Positions 28,266 to 37,306 of a stretch of 64,000 nt of DNA are shown piece after piece. The DNA is from Marinobacterium lutimaris (lineage in GTDB: Bacteria; Pseudomonadota; Gammaproteobacteria; Pseudomonadales; Balneatricaceae). Where the stretch lies: contig NZ_FNVQ01000004.1 of assembly GCF_900108065.1 (NCBI RefSeq), positions 310,001 through 374,000 on the forward strand, given 5' to 3'. The translations under genes and the position numbers were made by a program. The notes under the pieces were generated by a model, which saw nothing but the letters and a program-made list of their open reading frames with translations, made no database searches and had not been told where the DNA came from. Within the stretch, counting starts at the first letter, position 1, and each line of letters begins with the position of its first letter.

Positions 28266-29539
28266 AACGCTTCTTCATCATCCTGCTGCTGTTGCTGCTG
28301 GCCGGCGCCTGGCTCGGTCAGCTGATGGTGCAGGATCCGGGCTACGTGCTGCTCGCCTACAAGGAAACCACGGTCGAAACCAGCCTCTGGGTACTGCTGC
28401 TGATGGCGATCATCGCCTTCGCGGTGCTGCACACCCTGATCAACCTGATCGGCCGCGCCCGTCTGCCTGCGCAGCGGGTACGCAACTGGCGCGGGCGCCG
28501 TAACCAGAAGATTGCACAGAGCAAGACACTGAAAGGCCTGATGGCGCTGTCCGAAGGTAACTGGTGGAAGGCCCAGCGCTTCCTGACCCAGGCCGCCGAG
28601 CGCAGCGAACAGCCGCTGATCAACTACCTGGCCGCTGCCAAGGCCGCCCATGAACAGGGCGAAACCAACGCCGCGGACAACCTGCTGCAGAAAGCCCGTG
28701 AAGCCACACCGAAAGCGGAAGTGGCGGTGGGCATCGTGCAGGCACAGATCCAGCTTTCCCGCGGACAGAACGAGCCGGCACTGGCGACCCTGCTGCACCT
28801 GAAGCGCCTGGCACCGAAACACAGTTACGTGCTCAAACTGCTGAAAGAAGCCTATGTGCGCCTCAATGACTGGTCCGGTCTGACCCATCTGATGCATGAC
28901 CTGCGCCGCCACCAGGTGCTGCCGGAGCAGCAACTGCGTGACCTGGAAACCCGTGCCGCACGCCACCTGCTGACGCAGAGCCTGAGCAGCCAGCCAGCCG
29001 AAGCGGACAGCAAAACCCGCCTCCAGGCCGTGGCTCACACCTGGCAGGAACTCCCGGCCAACTGCACCCATGACCCGGCCCTGATCCAGCAGTATATCGG
29101 CCTGATGGTCGAAGCAGGCAGCGCCGACGAAGCCGAGAAGATGCTGCGCGAGCAGCTGAAGAAACAGTGGGATGAGGAGCTGGTGGCACTGTACGGCCGT
29201 ATTACCAGCAGCACTCCGCACAAGCAGCTGGATACCGCCCGCGCCTGGCTTAAGAAGCACGACGCGAGCGCTGCGCTGGAGCTGACCCTGGGCCGTCTGT
29301 CGATGCAGAACGAGCACTGGGGCGCAGCGATCAAGCATTTCGAGCAAAGCATCGAGCTGCAGCCCAGCGCCGAAGCCTACGCCGAGCTCAGCCGTCTACT
29401 CAGCCACCTGGGCGAGAAGGAGCGCGCCGGCGAGATCTCTGCCCTGGGCTTTGACCTGGTCAATGGCAAGCTACCTGCTCTGCCGCTGCCGACGGAAACC
29501 GCCCGGCCGGATATGGACGAAACCAAGCCCAAGCTCTGA
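28262..29539 (+). CDS. hemY: HemY-type TPR membrane protein
   Basis: A 425-residue protein with two N-terminal transmembrane helices (FFIILLLLLLAGAWLGQLMV and LLLMAIIAFAVLHTLINLI) and a cytoplasmic or periplasmic region of TPR-like helical pairs, recognisable from GLMALSEGNWWKAQRFLTQA and LTLGRLSMQNEHWGAAIKHF. This is the proteobacterial HemY of unknown biochemical role, not the Gram-positive coproporphyrinogen oxidase with the same name. ATGA overlap with hemX indicates coupling. Ends in the operon terminator at 29605. Confidence 0.92.
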   Translation: MKRFFIILLLLLLAGAWLGQLMVQDPGYVLLAYKETTVETSLWVLLLMAIIAFAVLHTLINLIGRARLPAQRVRNWRGRRNQKIAQSKTLKGLMALSEGNWWKAQRFLTQAAERSEQPLINYLAAAKAAHEQGETNAADNLLQKAREATPKAEVAVGIVQAQIQLSRGQNEPALATLLHLKRLAPKHSYVLKLLKEAYVRLNDWSGLTHLMHDLRRHQVLPEQQLRDLETRAARHLLTQSLSSQPAEADSKTRLQAVAHTWQELPANCTHDPALIQQYIGLMVEAGSADEAEKMLREQLKKQWDEELVALYGRITSSTPHKQLDTARAWLKKHDASAALELTLGRLSMQNEHWGAAIKHFEQSIELQPSAEAYAELSRLLSHLGEKERAGEISALGFDLVNGKLPALPLPTETARPDMDETKPKL

Positions 29540-29604
29540 TGTCTGTAACTCAAGCAGATTATTAGTTACAGGTATCCGCTGCGGGTATTGAAACCTGAAC
29601 ACCG

Positions 29605-29635
29605 GGCCCCAGATTACTGGGGCCTTCAATTTTTT
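29605..29635 (+). terminator. Rho-independent terminator of hemCDXY
   Basis: GGCCCCAG (29605-29612), 4-base loop, CTGGGGCC (29617-29624), then TTCAATTTTTT. It separates hemY from the yqhA-type gene. Confidence 0.85.
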
Positions 29636-29652
29636 AGAGGACCGTAAAAGAG

Positions 29653-30150
29653 ATGCTGGAACGTCAGTTCGAACGTCTGATGTACCTGTCGCGCTGGATC
29701 CTGGCGCCGATTTATCTGGGACTGAGCCTGGCGTTGATCGCCCTGGGCATCAAGTTCTTCATGGAACTGGCCCATCTGCTGCCGCATATCGGCGAGATCG
29801 CTGAAACCGAGCTGGTGCTGGTGATCCTGTCGCTGATCGACCTGACCCTGGTGGGCGGTCTGCTGGTGATGGTGATGTTCTCCGGCTACGAGAACTTCGT
29901 CTCCCGGATCGACCTGGACGAGGGCTCGGAGAAACTGAGCTGGCTGGGCACACTGGATACCAACAGCCTGAAAAACAAGGTCGCCGCCTCCATCGTGGCG
30001 ATCTCGTCGATCCACCTGCTGAAGGTTTTCATGAATGCGCAGAATATCGAAAACGACAAACTGCTCTGGTACGTGCTCATCCACCTGACGTTTGTGGTTT
30101 CCGCCTTCGCCATGGGCCTGCTCGACAAGCTGACCAAGAAGTCGTACTGA
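29653..30150 (+). CDS. UPF0114 (YqhA) family membrane protein
   Basis: A 165-residue protein with three or four transmembrane helices: [40 protein letters not shown] with [14 protein letters not shown], and [20 protein letters not shown]. These segments define the UPF0114/YqhA family of inner-membrane proteins with no known function. It begins 17 bp after the hem operon terminator, so it probably uses read-through or a promoter inside the terminator region. Its stop codon lies in the stem of a perfect inverted repeat (30144-30166). Confidence 0.92.
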   Translation: MLERQFERLMYLSRWILAPIYLGLSLALIALGIKFFMELAHLLPHIGEIAETELVLVILSLIDLTLVGGLLVMVMFSGYENFVSRIDLDEGSEKLSWLGTLDTNSLKNKVAASIVAISSIHLLKVFMNAQNIENDKLLWYVLIHLTFVVSAFAMGLLDKLTKKSY

Positions 30151-30166
30151 TCACCTTGATCAGTAC
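30144..30166 (+). repeat. Perfect 10-bp inverted repeat spanning the yqhA stop codon
   Basis: GTACTGATCA (30144-30153), CCT loop, TGATCAGTAC (30157-30166). The stop codon TGA at 30148-30150 is inside the left arm. The terminator follows four bases later, giving two stacked hairpins. Confidence 0.7.
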
Positions 30167-30170
30167 CCAC

Positions 30171-30198
30171 AAAAAAGGGCTCAAACGAGCCCTTTTTT
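30171..30198. terminator. Bidirectional terminator between yqhA and gloA
   Basis: AAAAAAGGGCTC-AAAC-GAGCCCTTTTTT is a classic symmetric terminator with A- and T-runs on both sides. It serves the rightward yqhA-type gene and the leftward gloA. Confidence 0.9.
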
Positions 30199-30216
30199 GA
30201 TGCCGTGGTTTCGCCT

Positions 30217-30750
30217 TCAGCGACCTACGTTTTTCATTCGCGCGGGTTCGACGATCTCGATCCAGTAACCATCAGGATCCTTAATAAAGGCCACATCCTT
30301 CATTTTGCCCTGCTCCGGGCGCTTCACATACTCCACCTCGTTGGCATCGAACCAGGCGATCGCCGCATCCAGATCCGGCACGGTGAAGCAGATATGACCA
30401 AAGCCCTGCGGCTCGGCATTTCCGTTGTGGTAGCTGAAGCCCTCCTGGGTTTCGGTACCCCAGTTGTGGGTCAGCTCCAGCAGGCCACGCTGGCTGAAGG
30501 TCCAGGCGGTGCGCTCACCTATCTCCTCCGGGATCACCTCGTCATCATCCAGACGACCGAGGAAGTAAAGCGAGAAACTCATCTCCTCGAAGTCCAGCTT
30601 GCGCAGCAGGCGCATGCCGAAAACACGGGTATAAAACGCCAGCGATACCGCCGGATCCTTCACCCTCAGCATGCTGTGATTAAGGCGGAAGCCCTGCGCC
30701 TCTGGGGCGGGCTGTTCCACTCCGGGTACCTGTTCACCTGCAAAACTCAT
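30217..30750 (-). CDS. gloA: Lactoylglutathione lyase (glyoxalase I)
   Basis: Isomerises the methylglyoxal-glutathione adduct to S-lactoylglutathione. The 177-residue product contains RLNHSMLRVKDPAVSLAFYT, VFGMRLLRKLDFEEMSFSLY, LELTHNWGTE and FGHICFTVPDLDAAIAWFDA, with the metal-binding His and Glu residues of the family. The length and the TWTFSQRG-like region match the longer, eukaryote-like zinc-type subgroup also found in Pseudomonas rather than the 135-residue E. coli type. Monocistronic, ending at the bidirectional terminator. Confidence 0.93.
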   Translation of the reverse strand: MSFAGEQVPGVEQPAPEAQGFRLNHSMLRVKDPAVSLAFYTRVFGMRLLRKLDFEEMSFSLYFLGRLDDDEVIPEEIGERTAWTFSQRGLLELTHNWGTETQEGFSYHNGNAEPQGFGHICFTVPDLDAAIAWFDANEVEYVKRPEQGKMKDVAFIKDPDGYWIEIVEPARMKNVGR

Positions 30751-30841
30751 ACATATCTCCTTTAGTGGATGCCTTTGAATCTGTGCGTCCCCCCAGCTAC
30801 AGGAGGAACGCCTTGGAAAATCGAACGCCTCTGTGCGTCAG

Positions 30842-32425
30842 TTACACCTCGCCCCGGCTCATCAGCTCGGCGATATGGCCGGCCTGGCGGATCGCCAGCG
30901 TAACGATGGTCAACGTCGGATTTTCCGCCGCCGAGCTGGTGAACTGGCTGCCGTCCGAAATAAAGAGGTTGGGTACATCATGGGTACGACCGAAGGCATT
31001 ACAAACCCCATCGGCCGCTTTTTCGCTCATACGGCAGGTACCCAGGTTGTGCGTTGACGGATAGGGCGGAACCTCATAGGTTTCAAGGGCACCCACCGAC
31101 CGATAGAGCGCAGCCCCCTGCTTGAAGCCATGATCACGCATCGCCAGGTCATTGGGGTGATCGTCATAATGCACGTTCGGTACCGGCAGACCGTGCTGGT
31201 CTTTCAGTTCGCCATGCAGCGTGATGCGGTTGCTCTCCTGCGGCATGTCCTCACCAACGATCCACATGCCGGCCATGTTTTCGTACTGATCCATGGCGTG
31301 GGTGAACTGCTCGCCCCAGGCACCGGGATCAAGAAACGCCGCCATGAACGGTAATCCCAGCGACAGGGTTTCCATCTCGTAGCCACCGACAAAGCCGCGG
31401 CTCGGATCGTGCTTAGCCTCGTTTGAGATCAGCCCCGCCATGGTGGTGCCGCGATACATATGCACCGGCTTGTCGAAGGTGGCGTACACCGAGCCTGTGG
31501 TATGGCGCATATAGTTGCGACCCACCTGCCCCGAGCTGTTGGCCATCCCCTGCGGGAACAGGCTGGAGGCCGAGTTCAACAGCAGGCGCGGCGTCTCGAT
31601 GGAGTTACCCGCTACGGCGACAAGACGCGCCTTCTGTCGCTGCAACTGACCCGAGGCATCGAAGTAGGTGACACCGGTGGCCTTGCCCTGGGCATCATGT
31701 TCGATCTGCGCCACGTGGCAATCGGTACGCAGTTCCATATGACCTGTCTTCGCCGCGGCGGGCAGCTCGGTATAGAGCGTCGACCACTTGGCGCCAAAGC
31801 GGCAGCCCTGGAAACAGAATCCGCGCTGCTGGCAACCGGGGCGGCCGTCGCGGGTTTCACTGTTAATCGCCATATGGCCCGTGGTGCAGGCATAACCCAT
31901 CTTCTCGGCGCCGGCATGCATCACCTTGAAGTTGTTGTTACCGGGTAACCCCTTGTTGCCGTTGGTCCGGGTTACGCCCATCTTTTTCTCGGCCTGAATG
32001 TAAAAAGGTTCGAGATCCTCGTAACCGATCGGCCAATCCAGCAGATTGGCGCCTGCCACCTCGCCGTAATGGCTTTTCGCGCTGAACTCGTGAGGCTGAA
32101 AGCGCAGACTGGCGCCGGCCCAGTGCACCGTGGTGCCACCCACGGTCTTGCAGATCCAGGTGGGCAGGTTGGGAAAATCCTTGGCGATACGCCAGTCACC
32201 GCTGGTGGTGCGGTTATCCAGCCAGGAAAGCTGGCTGAAAGCAGGCCACTCATCGGCGTGAAAATCGAGACGGTCGTTAAAACTGCCGGCCTCAAGAACC
32301 ACCACGTCGATCCCCTTCTGGGCCAGCTCATTGGCCAGGGTACCGCCGCCGGCGCCGGAGCCGATGATGACGACAACGCTGGCGTCATCCTGGTCAAACC
32401 TTGCGTAATTTTCGAATACAGACAT
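30842..32425 (-). CDS. GMC-family FAD-dependent dehydrogenase, large subunit
   Basis: A 527-residue GMC oxidoreductase. FAD-binding fold VVVIIGSGAGGGTLANELA (about 17-35), TVGGTTVHWAGASLRF near 115, a cysteine-rich stretch CQQRGFCFQGC near 190, and the C-terminal catalytic HNLGTCRMS and SSAAENPTLTIVTLAIRQA. This is the type of gluconate/fructose/sorbitol dehydrogenase large subunit. It has no signal peptide of its own and lies 23 bp after a Tat-signal small subunit, so it is probably exported with it. No cytochrome c subunit is adjacent, unlike most three-subunit enzymes. Substrate unknown. Confidence 0.9.
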   Translation of the reverse strand: MSVFENYARFDQDDASVVVIIGSGAGGGTLANELAQKGIDVVVLEAGSFNDRLDFHADEWPAFSQLSWLDNRTTSGDWRIAKDFPNLPTWICKTVGGTTVHWAGASLRFQPHEFSAKSHYGEVAGANLLDWPIGYEDLEPFYIQAEKKMGVTRTNGNKGLPGNNNFKVMHAGAEKMGYACTTGHMAINSETRDGRPGCQQRGFCFQGCRFGAKWSTLYTELPAAAKTGHMELRTDCHVAQIEHDAQGKATGVTYFDASGQLQRQKARLVAVAGNSIETPRLLLNSASSLFPQGMANSSGQVGRNYMRHTTGSVYATFDKPVHMYRGTTMAGLISNEAKHDPSRGFVGGYEMETLSLGLPFMAAFLDPGAWGEQFTHAMDQYENMAGMWIVGEDMPQESNRITLHGELKDQHGLPVPNVHYDDHPNDLAMRDHGFKQGAALYRSVGALETYEVPPYPSTHNLGTCRMSEKAADGVCNAFGRTHDVPNLFISDGSQFTSSAAENPTLTIVTLAIRQAGHIAELMSRGEV

Positions 32426-32448
32426 AGGGTTTACTCCTCAATCCTGGC

Positions 32449-33039
32449 TCAGGCGTTGTTATTTTTATTAGCGACCCCGGGCGGTAGCGGGCCCGAGTCC
32501 GGCTGCCCCGGATCCGGTAACCAGGTCAGGTCGTTAAACCCCCGCAACAGGTAGCCGCCATCCCCATCCGAGCCCTGATAACCGAAATGGGCATAGGCCA
32601 GAGGGTTGTCATACAGCGCCACGACCGCGGTGGAGCGGATCTTTTCAAAGAAGGGATTGAGGCTGGTGCGTACTGCTCTGGCACTGGCGGCCCTCGCCGT
32701 CTTATCCAGCGCCAGCCAGTCACCGCCGGCACTTCGGTTCAGCATCGAGACACCTTCGATCAGCAGGGTATAGACGCCGGGATCGCTATCGATCTGCTTG
32801 TCCAGAGCCTTCACCACCAGGGCGTACACGGCATCTTCAAGATCCCGATGCGGAAACAGCTGACGGGTAAAACCAAGCAGGACCTCGCCCTCAGCGGTGC
32901 TGAGATGGTTCGTGGTCACGGCCCAGCTGCGGCTTGGGGCAAGCAACGCAATGGCTCCACCGGACATTGCCAGCGTGCCGACCAGCGCACCACCACCCGC
33001 CTTCAGGAAGGTGCGCCTGGAAAGATTCTTCGATGACAT
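32449..33039 (-). CDS. Tat-exported small subunit of the GMC dehydrogenase
   Basis: A 196-residue protein similar to subunit 3 of gluconate 2-dehydrogenase. The N-terminus carries a twin-arginine signal, LSRRTFLKAGGGALVG, with a hydrophobic core and a cleavage region near SRSWA. The mature part has LLGFTRQLFPHRDLEDAVYA, typical of the family. ATG 33039 follows AGGAG at seven bases; an earlier in-frame start at 33114 would put 25 residues before the Tat signal. Acts as chaperone and export partner of the flavoprotein subunit encoded immediately downstream. Confidence 0.88.
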   Translation of the reverse strand: MSSKNLSRRTFLKAGGGALVGTLAMSGGAIALLAPSRSWAVTTNHLSTAEGEVLLGFTRQLFPHRDLEDAVYALVVKALDKQIDSDPGVYTLLIEGVSMLNRSAGGDWLALDKTARAASARAVRTSLNPFFEKIRSTAVVALYDNPLAYAHFGYQGSDGDGGYLLRGFNDLTWLPDPGQPDSGPLPPGVANKNNNA

Positions 33040-33156
33040 GGCTTTCTCCTGACACGGACAGCACCGCTGCCCGATCATCTTATTGTTGTTGTCGGACTTT
33101 ATGCCGGTTAGCATCAGGGACGAGTCTAGGCGGAGTTAACGGGCCGCGGGTATTAG

Positions 33157-33180
33157 TGGAGTACTACATTGAATATTCCA
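33157..33180. promoter_or_regulatory. Imperfect inverted repeat upstream of the ribbon-helix-helix gene
   Basis: TGGAGTA (33157-33163) and TATTCCA (33174-33180) form a dyad with one mismatch and a 10-base centre, 77 bp before the ribbon-helix-helix gene and 117 bp before the leftward Tat subunit gene. It is AT-rich against its surroundings and could be an operator for either gene. Confidence 0.3.
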
Positions 33181-33256
33181 CCCTGAGCCGCCCAGCCTGA
33201 CTCAGCCCGTCAGGGCGCCATGGTTTGGCCAACAAAAACAAAGAGGGAGAACAACC

Positions 33257-33577
33257 ATGTGCAGAGTTTATGCGTCGACCACACCGGACCGTTACGAGTG
33301 TGTCACCCGTTCCGTAAGACTGCAGGGCTGTGTCACCAGCGTCAGGCTGGAAAACGAGTTCTGGGATATTCTGGAAGAGCTGGCCGCCGAGCAGGATCTA
33401 TCCGCCGGGCAGTTCATCAGCCAGCTGTATACCGAAGTGATCGAAGAACGCGGTGAGGTTGGCAATCTGGCCTCGCTGTTGCGCGTCGCCTGTGCGATCT
33501 ACCTGAACAACAAAGCCAGCGCTGCCACCGGCGGCTTCGCCGAGCCTTTGCTGCCCAAGGCCGCCGTCGCCGGCTGA
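33257..33577 (+). CDS. Ribbon-helix-helix domain protein
   Basis: A 106-residue protein with an RHH_4-type domain. The strand-helix-helix can be traced through CVTSVRLENEFWDILEELAA and LSAGQFISQLYTEVIEE, followed by SLLRVACAIYLNN. Proteins of this type are small DNA-binding regulators, often annotated as arylsulfate sulfotransferase-like or hypothetical in Proteobacteria. GAGGGAGAAC lies just upstream of the ATG. It is divergent from the GMC dehydrogenase operon, so it may regulate that operon or itself, but nothing shows this directly. Confidence 0.85.
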   Translation: MCRVYASTTPDRYECVTRSVRLQGCVTSVRLENEFWDILEELAAEQDLSAGQFISQLYTEVIEERGEVGNLASLLRVACAIYLNNKASAATGGFAEPLLPKAAVAG

Positions 33578-33583
33578 GCGGTT

Positions 33584-33889
33584 TCAGCGTTTCCAGGCGT
33601 AGGGCATCAGTTCCAGCTCCAGATCGCTGGCGGCGTAGGCCGCACAGAGCCTCAGCAGGGGTGCATCCCCGCCCGCCTGAATCTGCAGCGCCGGATAGCG
33701 CTGAGTCACCGCACCGGCGATCAGACGCGCCTCACAGATCTCACAGACGCCGTTGCGACAGGCATGCCGTACCGGCACACCCGCCTGCTCGAGGGCTGAG
33801 AGCAGTGTTTCACCACTGCCAGCCTGAATCACCTGCTCGACGCCCTGCACACGGATCTGCCAGCGCACGGCGTCAGGCTGTTCAGCCAT
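33584..33889 (-). CDS. Small plant-type 2Fe-2S ferredoxin-like protein
   Basis: A 101-residue single-domain ferredoxin. The cluster ligands are in [15 protein letters not shown] (C-x4-C-x2-C) plus the cysteine in [11 protein letters not shown]; the preceding [14 protein letters not shown] is standard for the plant-type fold. I take ATG 33889, which overlaps the ubiD stop by eight bases (ATGGCTGA); an in-frame ATG at 33910 would overlap by 29. In Pseudomonas the same slot after ubiD holds a longer ferredoxin-FAD-NAD reductase. Here only the ferredoxin domain is present and the downstream strand has no reductase domains. Confidence 0.85.
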   Translation of the reverse strand: MAEQPDAVRWQIRVQGVEQVIQAGSGETLLSALEQAGVPVRHACRNGVCEICEARLIAGAVTQRYPALQIQAGGDAPLLRLCAAYAASDLELELMPYAWKR

Positions 33890-35366
33890 TACCGAGAATA
33901 TCCAGCTCATCCCAGAGGCTGTCGACGCGATCCTTCACCGCCTGGTCCATCTCGATCGGAACGCCCCACTCACGGTCGGTCTCGCCTGGCCATTTGTTGG
34001 TGGCGTCCATTCCCATCTTCGAACCTAGGCCCGATACCGGCGAGGCAAAGTCGAGGTAGTCGATCGGGGTGTTTTCTACCAGCAGCGTATCCCGGGCCGG
34101 ATCCATGCGGGTGGTGATCGCCCAGATCACGTCTTTCCAGTCGCGGGCATTCACATCATCATCGCAGACAATCACGAACTTGGTGTACATGAACTGGCGC
34201 AGGAAGGACCAGACACCAAACATCACGCGCTTGGCGTGGCCCGGGTACTGCTTCTTCATGGTCACCACCGCCATGCGGTAGGAGCAACCCTCCGGCGGCA
34301 GGTAGAAGTCGACGATCTCCGGGAACTGCTTGCGCAGGATCGGCACGAACACTTCGTTCAGGGCCAGCCCCAGCACCGCCGGTTCATCGGGCGGACGGCC
34401 CGTGTAGGTACTGTGATAGATCGGCACTTCACGCTGGGTGATCCGCTCCACGGTAAACACCGGGAACTGGTCCACCTCGTTGTAATAGCCGGTATGGTCG
34501 CCAAAGGGACCTTCATCGGCCATCTCGCCGGGATAGATAAACCCTTCGAGAATGATCTCAGCGCTAGCCGGCACCTGCAGATCGCTGCCGATGCACTTCA
34601 CCACCTCGGTCTTGCCGCCGCGCAGCAGGCCGGCAAAGGCGTATTCCGACAGAGTATCGGGAACCGGAGTCACGGCACCCAGAATAGTCGCCGGATCAGC
34701 ACCCAGTGCCACGGCTACAGGGAAAGGCTCACCGGGATGCTGCTGCTGCCACTCGCGAAAATCCAGCGCGCCGCCACGATGGGATAGCCAGCGCATGATC
34801 AGCTTGTTGCGACCGATCAGCTGCTGACGATAGATACCCAGGTTCTGGCGTGGCTTTTCCGGGCCACGGGTTACCACCAGCGGCCAGGTCACCAGGGGAC
34901 CTGCATCGCCGGGCCAGCAGGTCTGGATCGGGATACGGTTCAGATCAACGTCATCCCCTTCGATCACCGTGTGCTGACAGGGCGCATTCTTGACCACTTT
35001 CGGCCCCATATTCAGCACCTGCTTGTACAGCGGCAGCTTTTCCCAGGCATCTTTCATACCGCGGGGCGGTTCCGGCTCTTTCAGCTGAGACAGGGTTTCA
35101 CCTACCTGCCGCAGCGCCTCGACGGACTCTTCACCCATGCCGAGGGCAACCCGCTCCGGCGTACCGAACAGGTTTGTCAGCACCGGGTAGTCATAGCCCT
35201 TGGGGTTTTCGAACAGCAGCGCCGGGCCGCCGGCCCGTAGTGTGCGATCGCTGATTTCGGTCATCTCCAGGTAGGGATCGACCTCGGTGCGGATACGTTT
35301 GAGCTCTCCGCGCGACTCCAGCATCTTGATAAAGTCGCGCAGATCCTTGTACTTGGGGCTAGTCAT
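33882..35366 (-). CDS. ubiD: 4-hydroxy-3-polyprenylbenzoate decarboxylase UbiD
   Basis: Prenylated-FMN-dependent decarboxylase of ubiquinone synthesis. The 494-residue product starts [20 protein letters not shown] and contains [36 protein letters not shown] with catalytic Glu and Arg environment, [20 protein letters not shown] and [11 protein letters not shown]-like C-terminal segments. Length matches E. coli (497). Its cofactor enzyme ubiX is not in the window. It follows rho on the minus strand, separated by a strong terminator, and overlaps the 2Fe-2S gene. Confidence 0.97.
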   Translation of the reverse strand: MTSPKYKDLRDFIKMLESRGELKRIRTEVDPYLEMTEISDRTLRAGGPALLFENPKGYDYPVLTNLFGTPERVALGMGEESVEALRQVGETLSQLKEPEPPRGMKDAWEKLPLYKQVLNMGPKVVKNAPCQHTVIEGDDVDLNRIPIQTCWPGDAGPLVTWPLVVTRGPEKPRQNLGIYRQQLIGRNKLIMRWLSHRGGALDFREWQQQHPGEPFPVAVALGADPATILGAVTPVPDTLSEYAFAGLLRGGKTEVVKCIGSDLQVPASAEIILEGFIYPGEMADEGPFGDHTGYYNEVDQFPVFTVERITQREVPIYHSTYTGRPPDEPAVLGLALNEVFVPILRKQFPEIVDFYLPPEGCSYRMAVVTMKKQYPGHAKRVMFGVWSFLRQFMYTKFVIVCDDDVNARDWKDVIWAITTRMDPARDTLLVENTPIDYLDFASPVSGLGSKMGMDATNKWPGETDREWGVPIEMDQAVKDRVDSLWDELDILGNG

Positions 35367-35426
35367 CAGCTTGGATACCTTCTGCTGAGTTCCAGTTTAT
35401 CGGTTACAGGCCCGATCGAGGGGCAT

Positions 35427-35475
35427 AAAAAAGGGCGAGTAGTGAAGCGCTCTTCAGGCTTCTCTTACTCACCCT
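35427..35475 (-). terminator. Rho-independent terminator of rho
   Basis: On the minus strand AGGGTGAGTA (35475-35466) pairs with TACTCGCCCT (35441-35432) and runs into six T. The loop contains an inner GAAGC/GCTTC stem. It ends the rho transcript before ubiD. Confidence 0.85.
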
Positions 35476-35498
35476 TTCTAACGATGGATCAGTCGCTG

Positions 35499-36758
35499 TT
35501 ACTTGCGCTTCATCGACATGAAGAACTCATCGTTGGTCTTGAAGTCCTTCAGCTTGTCGATGACGAACTCGGTCGCTGCGGTGTCTTCCATGGAGTCCAG
35601 CAGCTTGCGCAGGATCCACATGCGCTGCAGTTCTTCCTCAGAGGTCAGCAGGTCTTCTCGACGGGTGCTGGAGCGACGGATATTGATCGACGGGAAGACA
35701 CGCTTCTCAGCGATCTTGCGGTCCAGGTGCACCTCGGAGTTACCGGTACCCTTGAACTCCTCGAAGATAACCTCGTCCATCTTGGAACCGGTATCGACCA
35801 GCGCGGTAGCGATGATGGTCAGGCTGCCGCCCTCTTCGATGTTACGCGCAGCACCGAAGAAACGCTTCGGACGCTCCAGTGCGTGAGCATCAACACCACC
35901 GGTCAGTACCTTGCCGGATGACGGGATAACGGTGTTGTAGGCACGGGCCAGACGGGTGATGGAGTCGAGCAGAATGACTACGTCCTTCTTGTGCTCGGTC
36001 AGGCGCTTGGCCTTTTCCAGCACCATCTCGGCAACCTGCACGTGGCGTGACGGCGGCTCATCGAAGGTGGAGGCAACCACTTCACCGCGCACGGTGCGCT
36101 GCATGTCGGTCACTTCCTCCGGGCGCTCATCGATCAGCAGAACGATCATGTAGCACTCGGGATTGTTACGGGTAATGCTGTTGGCGATGTTCTGCAGCAT
36201 CAGCGTCTTACCGGCCTTAGGCGGAGACACGATCAGCGCACGCTGGCCTTTACCCATCGGGGTAACCAGGTCGAGTACACGAGCGGTGATATCTTCGGTA
36301 CTGCCGTTGCCTATCTCCATCCGCAGACGCTTCTGTGCAAACAGCGGCGTCAGGTTTTCGAACAGAATCTTGTTCTTGGCGTTTTCCGGACGGTCATAGT
36401 TGATCTCGTTGACCTTCAGCAGCGCGAAGTAGCGCTCCCCATCCTTCGGCGGACGGATCTTACCGGCAATGGTGTCACCAGTGCGGAGGTTGAAGCGTCT
36501 GATCTGACTGGGGGAAACGTAGATATCGTCGGGACCGGCGAGGTAGGAGGAGTCTGCAGAGCGGAGGAAGCCGAAGCCATCCTGCAGAATTTCGAGAACG
36601 CCATCACCGTAGATGTCCTCCCCGCTTTTCGCGTGCTTCTTCAGAATAGCGAAGATCACGTCCTGTTTGCGGGACCGGGCCATGTTTTCGAGGCCCATTT
36701 GGGTGGCAATATCCAGAAGTTCCGGAACGCTTTTAGTTTTGAGTTCGGTAAGATTCAT
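35499..36758 (-). CDS. rho: Transcription termination factor Rho
   Basis: Hexameric RNA helicase that ends transcription. The 419-residue product equals E. coli Rho in length. The N-terminal [20 protein letters not shown], the RNA-binding [20 protein letters not shown] and the Walker A region [15 protein letters not shown], Walker [16 protein letters not shown] and Q-loop/R-loop region near [20 protein letters not shown] are all intact. I use ATG 36758, matching E. coli; there is no obvious Shine-Dalgarno. It has its own 220-bp leader after the trxA terminator, as expected for an autoregulated gene. Confidence 0.98.
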   Translation of the reverse strand: MNLTELKTKSVPELLDIATQMGLENMARSRKQDVIFAILKKHAKSGEDIYGDGVLEILQDGFGFLRSADSSYLAGPDDIYVSPSQIRRFNLRTGDTIAGKIRPPKDGERYFALLKVNEINYDRPENAKNKILFENLTPLFAQKRLRMEIGNGSTEDITARVLDLVTPMGKGQRALIVSPPKAGKTLMLQNIANSITRNNPECYMIVLLIDERPEEVTDMQRTVRGEVVASTFDEPPSRHVQVAEMVLEKAKRLTEHKKDVVILLDSITRLARAYNTVIPSSGKVLTGGVDAHALERPKRFFGAARNIEEGGSLTIIATALVDTGSKMDEVIFEEFKGTGNSEVHLDRKIAEKRVFPSINIRRSSTRREDLLTSEEELQRMWILRKLLDSMEDTAATEFVIDKLKDFKTNDEFFMSMKRK

Positions 36759-36931
36759 AGTTTTATTTGAACGCAGCCGCAATGGGCTGGCCAGGATGGA
36801 AACCGGAGTGGTTATTAGTCGGAAGAAAAGTTAAGTGGCTCAGGCCGACGCCTGCAGCGGACACTGAAGCCGGACAGATAAGTGAAAAGCAATATAAAGC
36901 CTAAGGGAACTGCTGTCCAGCGTACGGGGTA

Positions 36932-36965
36932 AGAAAACGCAATGGCCGGAAACCGGCACATTGCG
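36932..36965 (-). terminator. Rho-independent terminator of trxA
   Basis: CGCAATG-GCCGG (36938-36949) pairs with CCGGC-x-CATTGCG (36953-36965) around AAA. On the minus strand it runs into TTTTCTTA. It separates trxA from the rho leader. Confidence 0.85.
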
Positions 36966-36979
36966 TCTTCGCACATCGA

Positions 36980-37306
36980 TCAGAGGTTGGCGTCAACAAA
37001 AGCCGCGAGCTGAGACTTAGACAGCGCGCCGACCTTGGTTGCTTCTACATTGCCACCTTTGAACAGCATCAGCGTGGGGATGCCGCGAATACCGAATTTC
37101 GGCGGAGTTTCGTTGTTCTCGTCGATATTCAGTTTGCAGACCTTCAGGCGACCTGCGTAGTCCTTGGCGACCTCTTCCAGCACCGGCGCAATCATTTTGC
37201 AGGGACCGCACCATTCAGCCCAGTAATCGACCAGGACAGCCTCATCCGCTTTCAGGACTTCCTCTTCGAAAGTCGCATCGGTAACGCTTACGATGTTCTC
37301 ACTCAT
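36980..37306 (-). CDS. trxA: Thioredoxin 1
   Basis: Small cytoplasmic disulphide reductant. The 108-residue product has the active site [13 protein letters not shown] with Cys33 and Cys36, the cis-proline in [11 protein letters not shown] and the usual GxLSKxQL end. ATG 37306 follows GGAGAG at eight bases; an in-frame start 21 bases earlier is less likely. Position upstream of rho and divergent from ppx is the Pseudomonas/E. coli arrangement. Confidence 0.97.
   Translation of the reverse strand: MSENIVSVTDATFEEEVLKADEAVLVDYWAEWCGPCKMIAPVLEEVAKDYAGRLKVCKLNIDENNETPPKFGIRGIPTLMLFKGGNVEATKVGALSKSQLAAFVDANL

Noticed and set aside
28100-29347. A 415-codon minus-strand frame opposite hemY
   Set aside because: Gln/Leu-rich shadow of the real coding frame.
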